Shown here piece by piece: positions 7,300-15,644 of a stretch of 20,956 bases of DNA; the stretch's first letter is position 1; every line of letters starts with the position of its first letter. The stretch covers positions 1 through 20,956 of the forward strand of contig CAZAJX010000033.1 of NCBI GenBank assembly GCA_964485815.1. Direction: 5' to 3'. Origin of the DNA: SFLA01 sp964485815. GTDB lineage: Bacteria; Bacillota; Clostridia; Oscillospirales; CAG-382. Below the pieces are notes generated by a model. That model was given only the letters and a program-made list of their open reading frames with translations. It did not search any database and was not told the DNA's origin. The translations under genes and the position numbers were made by a program.

Positions 7300-8442
7300 T
7301 TAAAACGGAGCGCGTTTTCCCAAAATGGGCACCATTTTGTTCTTCCATTCGGTAAAATCGCCTTTTTCGATATGCTCCCGTATCTGCGCCATAAGCTCGT
7401 TGTAGAAATGCAGATTATGCAAAACGCAAAGGCGCATACCCAAAAGCTCTCTCGCTTTAAACAGATGTCGTATATATGCGCGGGAGTACCGCTTGCACAC
7501 GTCGCATTCGCAGTGCTCGTCAATAGGTCTTTCGTCCAAAAGGTACTTGTTGTTGTTAAGGTTCATCATACCTGCCCAAGTGAACAGATTACCGTGGCGG
7601 GCGTTACGGGAAGGCATTACGCAATCAAAGAAATCCACGCCTCTCTCCACCGCTTCAAGAATATTCACGGGTGTGCCCACGCCCATAAGATATCTGGGCT
7701 TGTCCTTGGGCATATGAGGCTCAACCGCTTCGATCACACGGTACATAGTGTCCGCATCCTCGCCCACAGCAAGACCGCCTATGGCGTATCCGGGCAGGTC
7801 AAGCTCACGTATCTGCTTCATATGCTCAATGCGCAGGTCGGCGTACACACCGCCTTGGTTTATACCGAACAGAAGCTGATTGGGGTTTATGGTTTCCTCC
7901 AAGGAATTCAGCCTGTCCATCTCGTCCTTACAGCGGTAAAGCCAGCGAACGGTACGGTCGCAGGAATTTTTAATATATCTTTTGTCCGCCACAGAGGAGG
8001 GACATTCATCAAACGCCATTGCGATGGTGGAAGCAAGGCGGGACTGAATACGCATAGAGGTTTCGGGGGACATAAATATCTTCGCGCCGTCCATATGGGA
8101 CTGGAACGCAACGCCCTCTTCCTTTATACTTCTTAAATTTGCCAGAGAAAACACCTGAAATCCGCCGCTGTCCGTAAGCACGGGCTTATCCCAGTTGAAA
8201 AACTTGTGTATTCCTCCAAGCTGATAAATTACGTCCTCACCGGGACGGACGTGCAGGTGGTAGGTGTTGGAAAGCTCCACCTGACAGTTAATATTACGCA
8301 GGTCAAAGGTGGAAATTCCTCCCTTTATCGCCGCGGACGTGCCAACGTTCATAAACACGGGGGTCTGAATATCACCGTGTACCGTGGAGAACACGCCTCT
8401 GCGGGCGTTGCCTTCGGTTGCAAGTATTTTAAACTGTGACAT
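7300..8442 (-). CDS. tgt: tRNA-guanine(34) transglycosylase
   Basis: This enzyme exchanges guanine 34 of GUN-anticodon tRNAs (Asp, Asn, His, Tyr) for preQ1 in the queuosine pathway. Its 380 aa is typical. The general-base Asp lies in LTDSGGFQVFS (D91). The nucleophilic Asp is in FFDCVMPSRNARHG (D273). The structural zinc site is C311, C313, C316 and H342 (CECDVC...LHNLHF). FGINQGG and GGLAVGE line the substrate pocket. AGGAG precedes the ATG, and the gene starts 9 nt after the mutL stop, so it is the last gene of the mutS-mutL-tgt unit. No queA or preQ1 synthesis genes are in the window and no preQ1 riboswitch was seen. Confidence 0.97.
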   Translation of the reverse strand: MSQFKILATEGNARRGVFSTVHGDIQTPVFMNVGTSAAIKGGISTFDLRNINCQVELSNTYHLHVRPGEDVIYQLGGIHKFFNWDKPVLTDSGGFQVFSLANLRSIKEEGVAFQSHMDGAKIFMSPETSMRIQSRLASTIAMAFDECPSSVADKRYIKNSCDRTVRWLYRCKDEMDRLNSLEETINPNQLLFGINQGGVYADLRIEHMKQIRELDLPGYAIGGLAVGEDADTMYRVIEAVEPHMPKDKPRYLMGVGTPVNILEAVERGVDFFDCVMPSRNARHGNLFTWAGMMNLNNNKYLLDERPIDEHCECDVCKRYSRAYIRHLFKARELLGMRLCVLHNLHFYNELMAQIREHIEKGDFTEWKNKMVPILGKRAPF

Positions 8443-8451
8443 ACGCCTCTC

Positions 8452-10242
8452 CTATCTGTCAAAAAACTTGTTAATATCTGTTTTATTAAAAATATGCATT
8501 ACGGGTCTTCCGTGGGGGCAGTACCGTATTTCGGGACGGGAAAGAAGCTGTTTTGCCAATTCCTCGTTTTCCTCTCTCGTGGTATGCTCATGGGCACGGA
8601 CAGCCGCTTTGCAGGCGGCGGTGTATACCGCTTTTTCGCATTTTTCGGTTAAGGGAACAGCCGTGCCCTCCGCCATGGCGGCGCAAAGGTCCAAAAACAA
8701 TCCCGTTTCCTGCTTTGTTCCGAAGAGGGCGCTGGGCACAGCGCGGATAAGCAGAGTATCCGTACCGAACTCCTCAAAGGAATATCCGTACTGCTCAAAA
8801 AGGGATTTGTTTTCCAGTGCGGCGGCAAATTCCTCCGCTCCCAAGGTTACGGGAACTCCCGTCAACAGTTCTTGGGAATAATTTTTACGGGAATTTCGTA
8901 TCTGCTCGTAAAGAATACGCTCGTGAAGGGCGTGTTTATCAAAAAGTATAAGCCCTTCATCGGTGGTAACGGCAACGTATGTGCTCCACAGCTCGCCGAT
9001 ATACGCAAATTCGGGGGTAGTATCCTCTAAAACTTCCTGCACGGGGGACGCCACGTAAGCCGAGCTTACGCTGTTTTCCGTAACCGTTTCGGGTTCAAAG
9101 GGAGCATACTGTCTGCTTTCCTCTGTGCTTTCATAGCGGAAAGGGGTTGCCTTTATCACCTCCGCGTGGGTGAGGGGCTCTTCCGCCACCGAGGATACGC
9201 TGTAAGCGGGAGCGGAGGAGGGAGTTTCCGTCTGAACGAAAATATCCTCTTCCGTTACGTTAAGCTTAAAAGCGTTTCTCACACAGCAGTACACGCTTTC
9301 GAATATCTTTCTTTCGTCCGCAAACTTCACTTCCAGCTTTGCGGGGTGAACGTTAACGTCTACGGACAGCGGGTCGATCTGTATATTAAGCACGCAGGCG
9401 GGGTATTTTCCGCGGGGGATGTAGCTTTCAAACCCTCTTTCCAGCGCGGCTTGCATGGTTTTGTTTTGTACGCACCGTCCGTTAAGCAAAAACACCTGTC
9501 CTCTGCGGGAACCTCTGGGGTATTCGGGGGAGGAAACGTATCCCCAAACCTTTATTTTATCGTTCTCATACTCTGCGGGGATAAAGGTCTTTGCCGTATC
9601 CTTGCCGTAAACTGCGTATATCGCATTGTATAGATCCCCGTCACCGGGGGTAACAAACCGTTTTTCCCCGTCGGTTATAAGGGTAAATGAAATCTCGGGG
9701 TGGGCAAGAGCCAGCTTTTCCACTGCGGGAACGCACGCCGCCGTTTCGGATACGTCCTTTTTAAGGAATTTCCGTCTTGCGGGCTGGTTGTAAAATAATT
9801 CGCTTGCGGTTATCACCGTTCCGTCGGGAGAGGGATGCTCGTCCAGCTCCACGCCGTTTTCATCGCAGTAAAGACGGTATCCCGCCTCCGCGTCCGCTTG
9901 CTTTGAAACTATCTCCGTCTTTGCTACGGAGGAAAGTGCGGCAAGGGCTTCACCTCGGAAACCGAGAGTTAACACTCCGTCAAGGTCGGATGCGGTTTTT
10001 ATCTTGCTGGTAGCGTGGCGTAGTATGGCTTTTGGCAGGTCCTCCCGGGAAATACCTACGCCGTTGTCCGTAACACGCATCATCAGCACGCCGCCGCCCC
10101 GAATTTCTGCGGTTATCTTGGTAGCGTGAGCATCTATGGAATTTTCTATAAGCTCCTTCAGGGCAGAGGCAGGTCTGTCCACAACCTCCCCTGCGGCTAT
10201 CATATTGGAGGTTTGGGTATCAAGTGTATTTATTATCCCCAT
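8452..10242 (-). CDS. mutL: DNA mismatch repair protein MutL (endonuclease type)
   Basis: MutL links MutS recognition to strand incision. It is 596 aa. The N-terminal GHKL ATPase has KELIENSIDAHA (catalytic E30, Mg-binding N34), DNGVGI (59-64) and GFRGEAL (94-100). A low-complexity linker runs from about 330 to 410. The C-terminal metal-dependent nicking domain has DKHALHERILYE (435-446), equivalent to the DQHAxHE(x)4E endonuclease motif with Lys for Gln, then ACKAAVRA and CPHGRP (575-580). This is the nicking type expected where MutH is absent. The ATG directly abuts the mutS TAA (TAAATG), so translational coupling is likely, with the Shine-Dalgarno (GGTGG) inside the mutS end. Confidence 0.97.
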   Translation of the reverse strand: MGIINTLDTQTSNMIAAGEVVDRPASALKELIENSIDAHATKITAEIRGGGVLMMRVTDNGVGISREDLPKAILRHATSKIKTASDLDGVLTLGFRGEALAALSSVAKTEIVSKQADAEAGYRLYCDENGVELDEHPSPDGTVITASELFYNQPARRKFLKKDVSETAACVPAVEKLALAHPEISFTLITDGEKRFVTPGDGDLYNAIYAVYGKDTAKTFIPAEYENDKIKVWGYVSSPEYPRGSRRGQVFLLNGRCVQNKTMQAALERGFESYIPRGKYPACVLNIQIDPLSVDVNVHPAKLEVKFADERKIFESVYCCVRNAFKLNVTEEDIFVQTETPSSAPAYSVSSVAEEPLTHAEVIKATPFRYESTEESRQYAPFEPETVTENSVSSAYVASPVQEVLEDTTPEFAYIGELWSTYVAVTTDEGLILFDKHALHERILYEQIRNSRKNYSQELLTGVPVTLGAEEFAAALENKSLFEQYGYSFEEFGTDTLLIRAVPSALFGTKQETGLFLDLCAAMAEGTAVPLTEKCEKAVYTAACKAAVRAHEHTTREENEELAKQLLSRPEIRYCPHGRPVMHIFNKTDINKFFDR

Positions 10243-12804
10243 TTATTCCACCAGCTTCTTAATTTCGTAAAGTATTCCCATCGCTTCGATAGGGGTAATG
10301 GTATTTATATCCGTGTTCTTTAATTTTTCCTTCATATTTTCCCAGGACATATCAAAAAGGGTGATCTCTTCTTCCTCTTCCGCCGTTTTTACGGTCTTGG
10401 GCAGGGAAGTATGCTCTACTATATCCTTGAGTATGGCTTTTGCGCGGTTTACCACGGTGTTGGGTACACCCGCAAGGGACGCAACCTCGATACCGTAGCT
10501 GTCCGAAGCGTGGCCGCGGACTATCCTGCGCAGGAAAATAATATCGTTGCCTCTCTTTTTTGCGGCGATATTGTAGTTTACCACGCCCTCCTGCGTTCCC
10601 TCAAGCTCGGTAAGCTCGTGGTAGTGGGTGGCGAAAAGTGTGCGGGCTTTTATCTTTTCCGCAGTATGCTCCACCACCGCGCGGGCTATGGACATACCGT
10701 CGTATGTAGAGGTGCCTCTGCCTATCTCATCGTAAACAATAAGGCTCTTTTTGGTGGCGTTTGCCAGAATGTTTGCCACCTCACGCATTTCCATCATAAA
10801 GGTGGAGGTGCCGCCGGAAAGATCGTCGGATGCGCCTACACGGGTGAAAATTCTGTCCACCACGCCGATGCGGGCGCTCTCCGCAGGGACAAAGCACCCT
10901 GCCTGCGCCATAAGCACGATATCCGCTACCTGACGCATATATGTGGATTTACCTGCCATATTGGGACCCGTTATAATGTGCAGACGGGATGACGAGGTAT
11001 TAAGCAGGCAATCGTTGGGAACGAAATAGCTGTCCCCGCAAAGCTTTTCCACCACGGGATGTCTGCCTGCTTTAATATCGATAATATCGGAAACGTCCAC
11101 CTCGGGACGGGTGTAACCGTTTTCCTCCGCCACCTTCGCCAGAGTGGAGTAAACGTCCGCTTCAGCAATGGCTTCCGCAGTTTTCCGCAGGAAATTAAGG
11201 GATGCGTTAACGTATGTAACCAATCCCGTAAACAATTCCGCCTCCAATGCGTAAAGTCTGCCCTTGGCGTTAATTACCCTGCTTTCCATTTCCTTAAGCT
11301 CTTGGGTAACGTATCTTTCCTTGTCCGCCAGAGTCTGTCTGCGGATATACCCTTCGGGCACGCTTTCCGCCGCAGACTTGGGAACCTCTATGTAATATCC
11401 GAAAACTCGGTTGTAGCCGACTTTAAGTGTTTTTATCCCCGTTTGCTCCCGCTCGTTGCGTTCAATTCGGGCAAGCCAGTTTTTACCGCCGTCAAGAATT
11501 TCACGCAGCTCGTCCACGTCCTTGTGGGCGCCCTTGCGTATAACTCCGCCCTCCTTGTAAACTACGGGAGGATCATCATCTATATATTTGCCGATACTCT
11601 CGCACACGTCGGTAAGAGGGTTTATCTCCTTTTGCAGTCTTTCTAATTCGGGAGAAGAATATGCAGATAATATCTGCTTAATTTCGGGGAAACGGCGCAT
11701 AGACATTTCCAGCGCCTTTAAATCTCTGGGGTTTGCGCTTCCGTACGCCACGCGGGAGGAAAGGCGTTCAAGGTCGGAAACCTTGGCAAGCTCATCCCGC
11801 AGGTTATCTCTGCCGGCACGGTCCTTCACAAGCTCCGCCACGCCGTCAAGACGGGCGTTTATCATATTGGGGTCCAGCAGGGGAGCTTCAATTCTTCTGC
11901 GCAAAGCACGGGCGCCCATAGCCGTTTTGGTATCGTCCAAAACCCACAAAAGAGAGCCTCTCTTTTCACGGCTGTAGGCGGATTCCGTAAGCTCCAGATT
12001 TCTTCTTGAAAAAGAATCAAGCTGGAGATACAGTGTGGGATCGTAAAAATTAATATCCTTTACAAATTTAAGGTCAAGTTTTTGGGAAAGGCGCAAATGC
12101 TTGAGCAGTGCTCCCGCCGCCGTGCAGGCGAGGGGGAAACTTTTGCCCGTGTCCGTACCCGTAACGGCAAAGACCTCCTCAAAGGCTGTGTCGAACTTGA
12201 AAAGGGATACGTCAATAGCGGAAATTCTTGCGCCGAATCTGTCCGCCAACGCTTGCTTTATATCGGATGCGCCGTAAACCAGCGCTTCCGTAGGGAAATA
12301 TGCGGCGGTTTCCGAAAGCAGGAGTGCCTTTGCATCTCTGCCCGTAAACTGGCAGGCGGAAAAGGTACCGGTAGAAACGTCCGCATAAGCGGCGCCGCAG
12401 CCCTCGTCCGTGTTGTATACGGAAAGAATGTAATTGTTCTTTTCCTTGGGGAGATATTCCCCGTCTGTAACCGTACCGGGGGAGATTACCCGTATTACCT
12501 CGCGCTTTACAATTCCCTTAACGCTTTTGGGGTCTTCCATCTGCTCTGCCACGGCAACTCTGTATCCCGCCTTAATAAGACGGTGAATATAGCTGTCCGC
12601 CGCGTGGAAGGGAATACCGCACATAGGCGCTCTCTGCTCCTCACCGCAATCTCTGCCGGTAAGCACAATATCCAATACCTTGGACGCAGTTATAGCGTCC
12701 TCGTAAAACATTTCATAAAAATCCCCAAGGCGGAACATAAGTATGCAATCGGGATTTTCTTGTTTTACCTGTAAATATTGTTTCATCATGGGTGAAAGAG
12801 CCAT
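10243..12804 (-). CDS. mutS: DNA mismatch recognition ATPase MutS
   Basis: MutS binds mismatches and small loops and recruits MutL. From the chosen start it is 853 aa, normal for MutS1. The mismatch-reading Phe-x-Glu is in GDFYEMF (F29, E31). The connector, lever and clamp domains follow in order. The C-terminal ABC ATPase has Walker A GPNMAGKST (613-621), DDLSGGTSTF and Walker B VYDEIGRGTST (D692, E693), then the FATHYHEL switch. An ATG three codons upstream (12811-12813) touches the GAGGAG with no spacing, whereas the ATG at 12802-12804 lies 9 nt from it, so I use the latter. A 275-nt gap with repeat copy D separates it from the YmcA-like gene. mutL follows with no gap. Confidence 0.97.
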   Translation of the reverse strand: MALSPMMKQYLQVKQENPDCILMFRLGDFYEMFYEDAITASKVLDIVLTGRDCGEEQRAPMCGIPFHAADSYIHRLIKAGYRVAVAEQMEDPKSVKGIVKREVIRVISPGTVTDGEYLPKEKNNYILSVYNTDEGCGAAYADVSTGTFSACQFTGRDAKALLLSETAAYFPTEALVYGASDIKQALADRFGARISAIDVSLFKFDTAFEEVFAVTGTDTGKSFPLACTAAGALLKHLRLSQKLDLKFVKDINFYDPTLYLQLDSFSRRNLELTESAYSREKRGSLLWVLDDTKTAMGARALRRRIEAPLLDPNMINARLDGVAELVKDRAGRDNLRDELAKVSDLERLSSRVAYGSANPRDLKALEMSMRRFPEIKQILSAYSSPELERLQKEINPLTDVCESIGKYIDDDPPVVYKEGGVIRKGAHKDVDELREILDGGKNWLARIERNEREQTGIKTLKVGYNRVFGYYIEVPKSAAESVPEGYIRRQTLADKERYVTQELKEMESRVINAKGRLYALEAELFTGLVTYVNASLNFLRKTAEAIAEADVYSTLAKVAEENGYTRPEVDVSDIIDIKAGRHPVVEKLCGDSYFVPNDCLLNTSSSRLHIITGPNMAGKSTYMRQVADIVLMAQAGCFVPAESARIGVVDRIFTRVGASDDLSGGTSTFMMEMREVANILANATKKSLIVYDEIGRGTSTYDGMSIARAVVEHTAEKIKARTLFATHYHELTELEGTQEGVVNYNIAAKKRGNDIIFLRRIVRGHASDSYGIEVASLAGVPNTVVNRAKAILKDIVEHTSLPKTVKTAEEEEEITLFDMSWENMKEKLKNTDINTITPIEAMGILYEIKKLVE

Positions 12805-12813
12805 AGTAGTCAT

Positions 12814-12819
12814 CTCCTC
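12814..12819 (-). promoter_or_regulatory. Ribosome binding site deciding the mutS start
   Basis: GAGGAG on the - strand abuts one ATG (12811-12813) and is 9 nt from the next in-frame ATG (12802-12804). Normal spacing favours the second. Confidence 0.75.
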
Positions 12820-12846
12820 AACAAAGGTAATGGGTTTTGATTTTTA

Positions 12847-13009
12847 AATGAGAAATGATAAATGAGTTTCCACCCCAAAAACGCATAGCGTTTTCGGGGA
12901 ACCCCGGGAATGAGAAATGATGGTTGATTTTTGTTCTGCGAACAAAAATCTTCCGAAATTCCTCATTTAGCATCGCATTTGCGATGCGTCGCATTCCTCA
13001 TTCCTCATT
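12847..13009 (+). repeat. Intergenic repeat, copy D (compound)
   Basis: A complete core unit (12909-13009) is preceded by a second unit fragment (12847-12908). The core has AATGAGAAATGATGG, then hairpin 1 with 11-bp arms 12926-12936 and 12940-12950 around TGC. The linker TTCCGAAATTCCTCATTTA (12951-12969) follows, then hairpin 2 GCATCGCA/TGCGATGC (12970-12977 with 12980-12987), then GTCGCATTCCTCATTCCTC. The fragment has its own 7-mers and a different hairpin: CCCC plus A-run plus CGC (12873-12884) pairs with 12888-12899 around ATA, one mismatch. It fills most of the gap between mutS and the YmcA-like gene. Confidence 0.88.
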
Positions 13010-13079
13010 TTTTGGTTCATGGGGTTCCTGCAAACCCGCAGGTTTTGAGGGGTGCTTTCTGCGCCGAATGAACGCGCTC

Positions 13080-13472
13080 CTAGTGACATCCTCCACAGCT
13101 GCTGCAATCTCCTCCGCAGGAATGCTGGGATTCGGGAATAACTCTGGACTGGATCTCGGAATTAAGCACGTTAAGAAGCTCGTTAAGTGCGTTTTCCGCA
13201 TCTGCGAGAGCCACCATAACGGGGTTAGCCATAACCTCTTCGTAAAGCTCCTTCATACGGTTATCGATCTGCTTAAGCAGTTCTTCGTCCTTGTTTTCGT
13301 CTGCTGCCGCTTTTTCGAATATCATACGCTGTACGGTGTATTCGTTGATCTTGGTGGAGAGGGTATCGTCGTTATCAAAGTTTTCCTTTGCGGCTTTGTA
13401 GTTAATAACTACCTCGTCCTGCTCAATAGCGTCTGCCAATGCGATAATGGCGTTTCTGGTTGTTTCGTTCAT
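13080..13472 (-). CDS. YlbF/YmcA (RicF/RicA)-like protein with cysteine-rich tail
   Basis: A 130-aa, helical, charged protein of the YlbF/YmcA family (Com_YlbF). Residues about 3-107 form the expected helical bundle (TRNAIIALADAIEQDE..., ANPVMVALADAENALNELL). In B. subtilis RicA (YmcA), RicF (YlbF) and RicT form the Y-complex, which carries 4Fe-4S clusters and acts in RNase Y-dependent RNA maturation and in competence, biofilm and sporulation. Here the last 12 residues hold four cysteines and a terminal histidine (C119, C123, C126, C129, H130), a likely metal or Fe-S ligand set. Position next to miaB and before mutS matches B. subtilis ymcB-ymcA, which favours a YmcA role, but YmcA and YlbF cannot be separated by eye. 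AAAGGAA precedes the ATG; miaB ends 15 nt upstream. Confidence 0.88.
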   Translation of the reverse strand: MNETTRNAIIALADAIEQDEVVINYKAAKENFDNDDTLSTKINEYTVQRMIFEKAAADENKDEELLKQIDNRMKELYEEVMANPVMVALADAENALNELLNVLNSEIQSRVIPESQHSCGGDCSSCGGCH

Positions 13473-13487
13473 TTTTTATATTTCCTT

Positions 13488-14876
13488 TCAGTTTATTACT
13501 TTTCCTTTTAATCCGTATGCCTTGGTTTCGGTAATCTCCACGGTAACGAACTGTCCTGCGGGGATATCCGTATCAAGGGTTATAATTTTATTCTGGCTGT
13601 TTCTGCCTTCAAAGTTTCCGTCGGAAAGCACTTTTATCCGTTTTCCCAAATAGCTTTTGCTCTTTTCGGCGGATATTTCGTCCTGCACCTTGGAAAGGCG
13701 CTGAAATCTTCTCACCTGCTCATCGTGGTCGATATGTCCCTCCATCTTCGCCGCCACCGTTCCGGGACGGGGAGAATAAATAAAGGTGTATATCATATCG
13801 TAGCCCACTTCCTTTATGAGGGAAACGGTATCCTCGAATTCCTCTGCCGTTTCTGTGGGGAACCCGCAGATAATATCCGTGGTTATGGCGGTTTCGGGCA
13901 TTGCTTCCTTTATCTTACGCACCGTTTCAAGATATTTTTCACGGGTGTATTTTCTGTTCATCGCCTTAAGCACTCTGTCGTTGCCTGCCTGTGCGGGAAG
14001 ATGAAAATGTCTGGCAATGGTTTCGGGGTGCTTTTTCATAACCTCGATCAGCTTGTCCGATGCGTCTTTCGGGTGGCTTGTCATAAACCGAATACGGTAA
14101 TCTCCTTCAAAGGATGCCGCCGCATCCAACAGATCGGGAAAATCCATATCCCCTTTATAGCTGTTTACGTTTTGCCCCAGCAGGGTAATATCCTTGTACC
14201 CTGCGTCGATAAGCGCTTTTACCTCTTTAAGTATCTCCGCGCTGTTTCTGCTTCTTTCTCTGCCCCGCACGTAAGGCACTACGCAGTAGGAGCAAAAGTT
14301 GTTGCATCCGTACATAATAGATACCCACGCCTTGTAGCCCGAGGAACGCAAAACGGGCACGTCCTCCGCAATTACGCCCAGTTCATCGTGGGGAGTACCG
14401 GATACGAAATACTGTCTTTTTCCCGTTTTCAAAACGGTATACAGCATCTGGGCAAGGAGGTGGTTTTTATCCGTGCCGAAGACGAGGTCTACGTAGGGAT
14501 AACTGTTTTTTATCTGGTCCTTGCGGTACTCCTGCTGTGCCATACATCCGCAAACGGCAATAACCGTATTAGGACGGTCTTTTTTTATCTTTTTAAACTG
14601 TCCCGCACCGGAAAGCGCCCGCTTTTCCGCGTGCTCACGTATAGCGCAGGTGTTTATTATTATCAGGTCAGCACTCTGCTCGTCGTCGGTAACCGTGTAT
14701 CCGCATTCTGCGGCAATACCTGCAAGCCGCTCGGTGTCCGCTTCGTTCTGCTGGCAGCCGAAGGTGCGCAAAAACACGGTGGGATGTGCATATTTTTCTT
14801 TTATTATCTCTCTCACTCTGCAGGCGTATTCCTTTTGCTCGGACATAACCTCAGGTAAAACGTAAATATCTGTCAT
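13488..14876 (-). CDS. miaB: tRNA-2-methylthio-N6-dimethylallyladenosine synthase MiaB
   Basis: This radical SAM methylthiotransferase converts i6A37 to ms2i6A37 in tRNAs reading UNN codons. It is 462 aa. The N-terminal UPF0004 domain carries the auxiliary-cluster cysteines C41 (FGCQQNEAD), C77 (NTCAIREHAE) and C111 (GCMAQ). The radical SAM triad is C191, C195 and C198 (CNNFCSYC), followed by VRGRERSR. LLGQNVNSY, HFHLPAQAGND and DIICGFPTET are MiaB-type blocks. A TRAM RNA-binding domain occupies about 400-462. Its ATG overlaps the NlpC/P60 stop by four nt (ATGA), with AGGAA upstream, so it is translationally coupled. miaA, which makes the substrate, is not in the window. Confidence 0.97.
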   Translation of the reverse strand: MTDIYVLPEVMSEQKEYACRVREIIKEKYAHPTVFLRTFGCQQNEADTERLAGIAAECGYTVTDDEQSADLIIINTCAIREHAEKRALSGAGQFKKIKKDRPNTVIAVCGCMAQQEYRKDQIKNSYPYVDLVFGTDKNHLLAQMLYTVLKTGKRQYFVSGTPHDELGVIAEDVPVLRSSGYKAWVSIMYGCNNFCSYCVVPYVRGRERSRNSAEILKEVKALIDAGYKDITLLGQNVNSYKGDMDFPDLLDAAASFEGDYRIRFMTSHPKDASDKLIEVMKKHPETIARHFHLPAQAGNDRVLKAMNRKYTREKYLETVRKIKEAMPETAITTDIICGFPTETAEEFEDTVSLIKEVGYDMIYTFIYSPRPGTVAAKMEGHIDHDEQVRRFQRLSKVQDEISAEKSKSYLGKRIKVLSDGNFEGRNSQNKIITLDTDIPAGQFVTVEITETKAYGLKGKVIN

Positions 14877-15625
14877 TTTAAAGTTCCTATTGCAATAATA
14901 TTATTTTTCATATTCGGTTGTGCTTCAAAAGTGCTTTCGCACACACCGTGAGAACCGCAGGAATGAATAAATTCCCCGTTTCCTTTGTATATGGCAACGT
15001 GTCCCTTGTAAAACAGCAGGTCGCCTTTGTCGGCTTCCTCAAGGGAAATCTTTTTCAAGGCGGGGCTTCGATCAATATCCGCATCTCTCCAAATGGTTAT
15101 TCCCGCCATTTGGTATGCCATAAACGCCAGTCCCGAGCAATCTATGCCCATAGGGCTCTTTCCGCCCCAACGGTACTGTACGCCAAGATAGCTTTTTGCG
15201 GTTTCAACTATAACGTCGCGGTAATTTTCCGTCTTCTGGGGGTAGGGTGCAACCCATTCCTTGTGCATATATCCTCCCGTTTTATCGGGCAATATCACCA
15301 TACCGTATCTTTCCTCCGCGTGGGGCACGCCGTAATCCACTCTGCTTCCCTTGGGGAAGGTTATAATTGGCGCACGGCAATTCTCGGGGGAGGGAAGCAG
15401 GTCTGCAAACAGCTTTTTAACCACAAATCCGCCCCCTACCAACACGGGGCAAATATCGGTCTTCTCCACCCAGCCTACGTATTCGTAATCTGTTTTTATT
15501 TTATAAAATCCTAAAAAATCATCTAAAATTTCACATTCCGTGCCGAAAAGCGCTTCGTCGGTATGCTCACTGGTTTTATCGGGAGATTTGTAGAGGTGAG
15601 ATATAGGTACTTGAACAGTATACAT
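14873..15625 (-). CDS. NlpC/P60 family endopeptidase with SH3-like domains, cytosolic
   Basis: A 250-aa cysteine peptidase. About 1-60 and 61-128 look like two bacterial SH3-type domains (VQVPISHLYKSP, YVGWVEK; ADLLPSP, GGYMHKEWV). The NlpC/P60 domain (about 135-250) has catalytic Cys in GIDCSGLAF (C163), His in GHVAIYKG (H209) and a third residue in FIHSCG (H221). The start at 15623-15625 has AAGGAG six nt away, and there is no signal peptide. That and the domain order match YkfC-type gamma-D-glutamyl-L-diamino acid endopeptidases, which trim imported murein peptides in the cytosol. Recycling of wall peptides is therefore the likely role. It is first in the run with miaB; the pairing with a tRNA enzyme has no obvious functional reason. 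Confidence 0.9.
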   Translation of the reverse strand: MYTVQVPISHLYKSPDKTSEHTDEALFGTECEILDDFLGFYKIKTDYEYVGWVEKTDICPVLVGGGFVVKKLFADLLPSPENCRAPIITFPKGSRVDYGVPHAEERYGMVILPDKTGGYMHKEWVAPYPQKTENYRDVIVETAKSYLGVQYRWGGKSPMGIDCSGLAFMAYQMAGITIWRDADIDRSPALKKISLEEADKGDLLFYKGHVAIYKGNGEFIHSCGSHGVCESTFEAQPNMKNNIIAIGTLK

Positions 15626-15644
15626 AACGACTCCTTATGTTGGT

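Noticed and set aside
13027..13042. Hairpin CCTGC/GCAGG downstream of the YmcA-like gene as a terminator
   Set aside because: The stem is only 5 bp with a 6-nt loop and no T tract on either strand.
13725..14858. 377-codon open frame antisense to miaB
   Set aside because: It lies wholly inside miaB, whose motifs are complete; the antisense product is Cys- and His-rich with no family signature.
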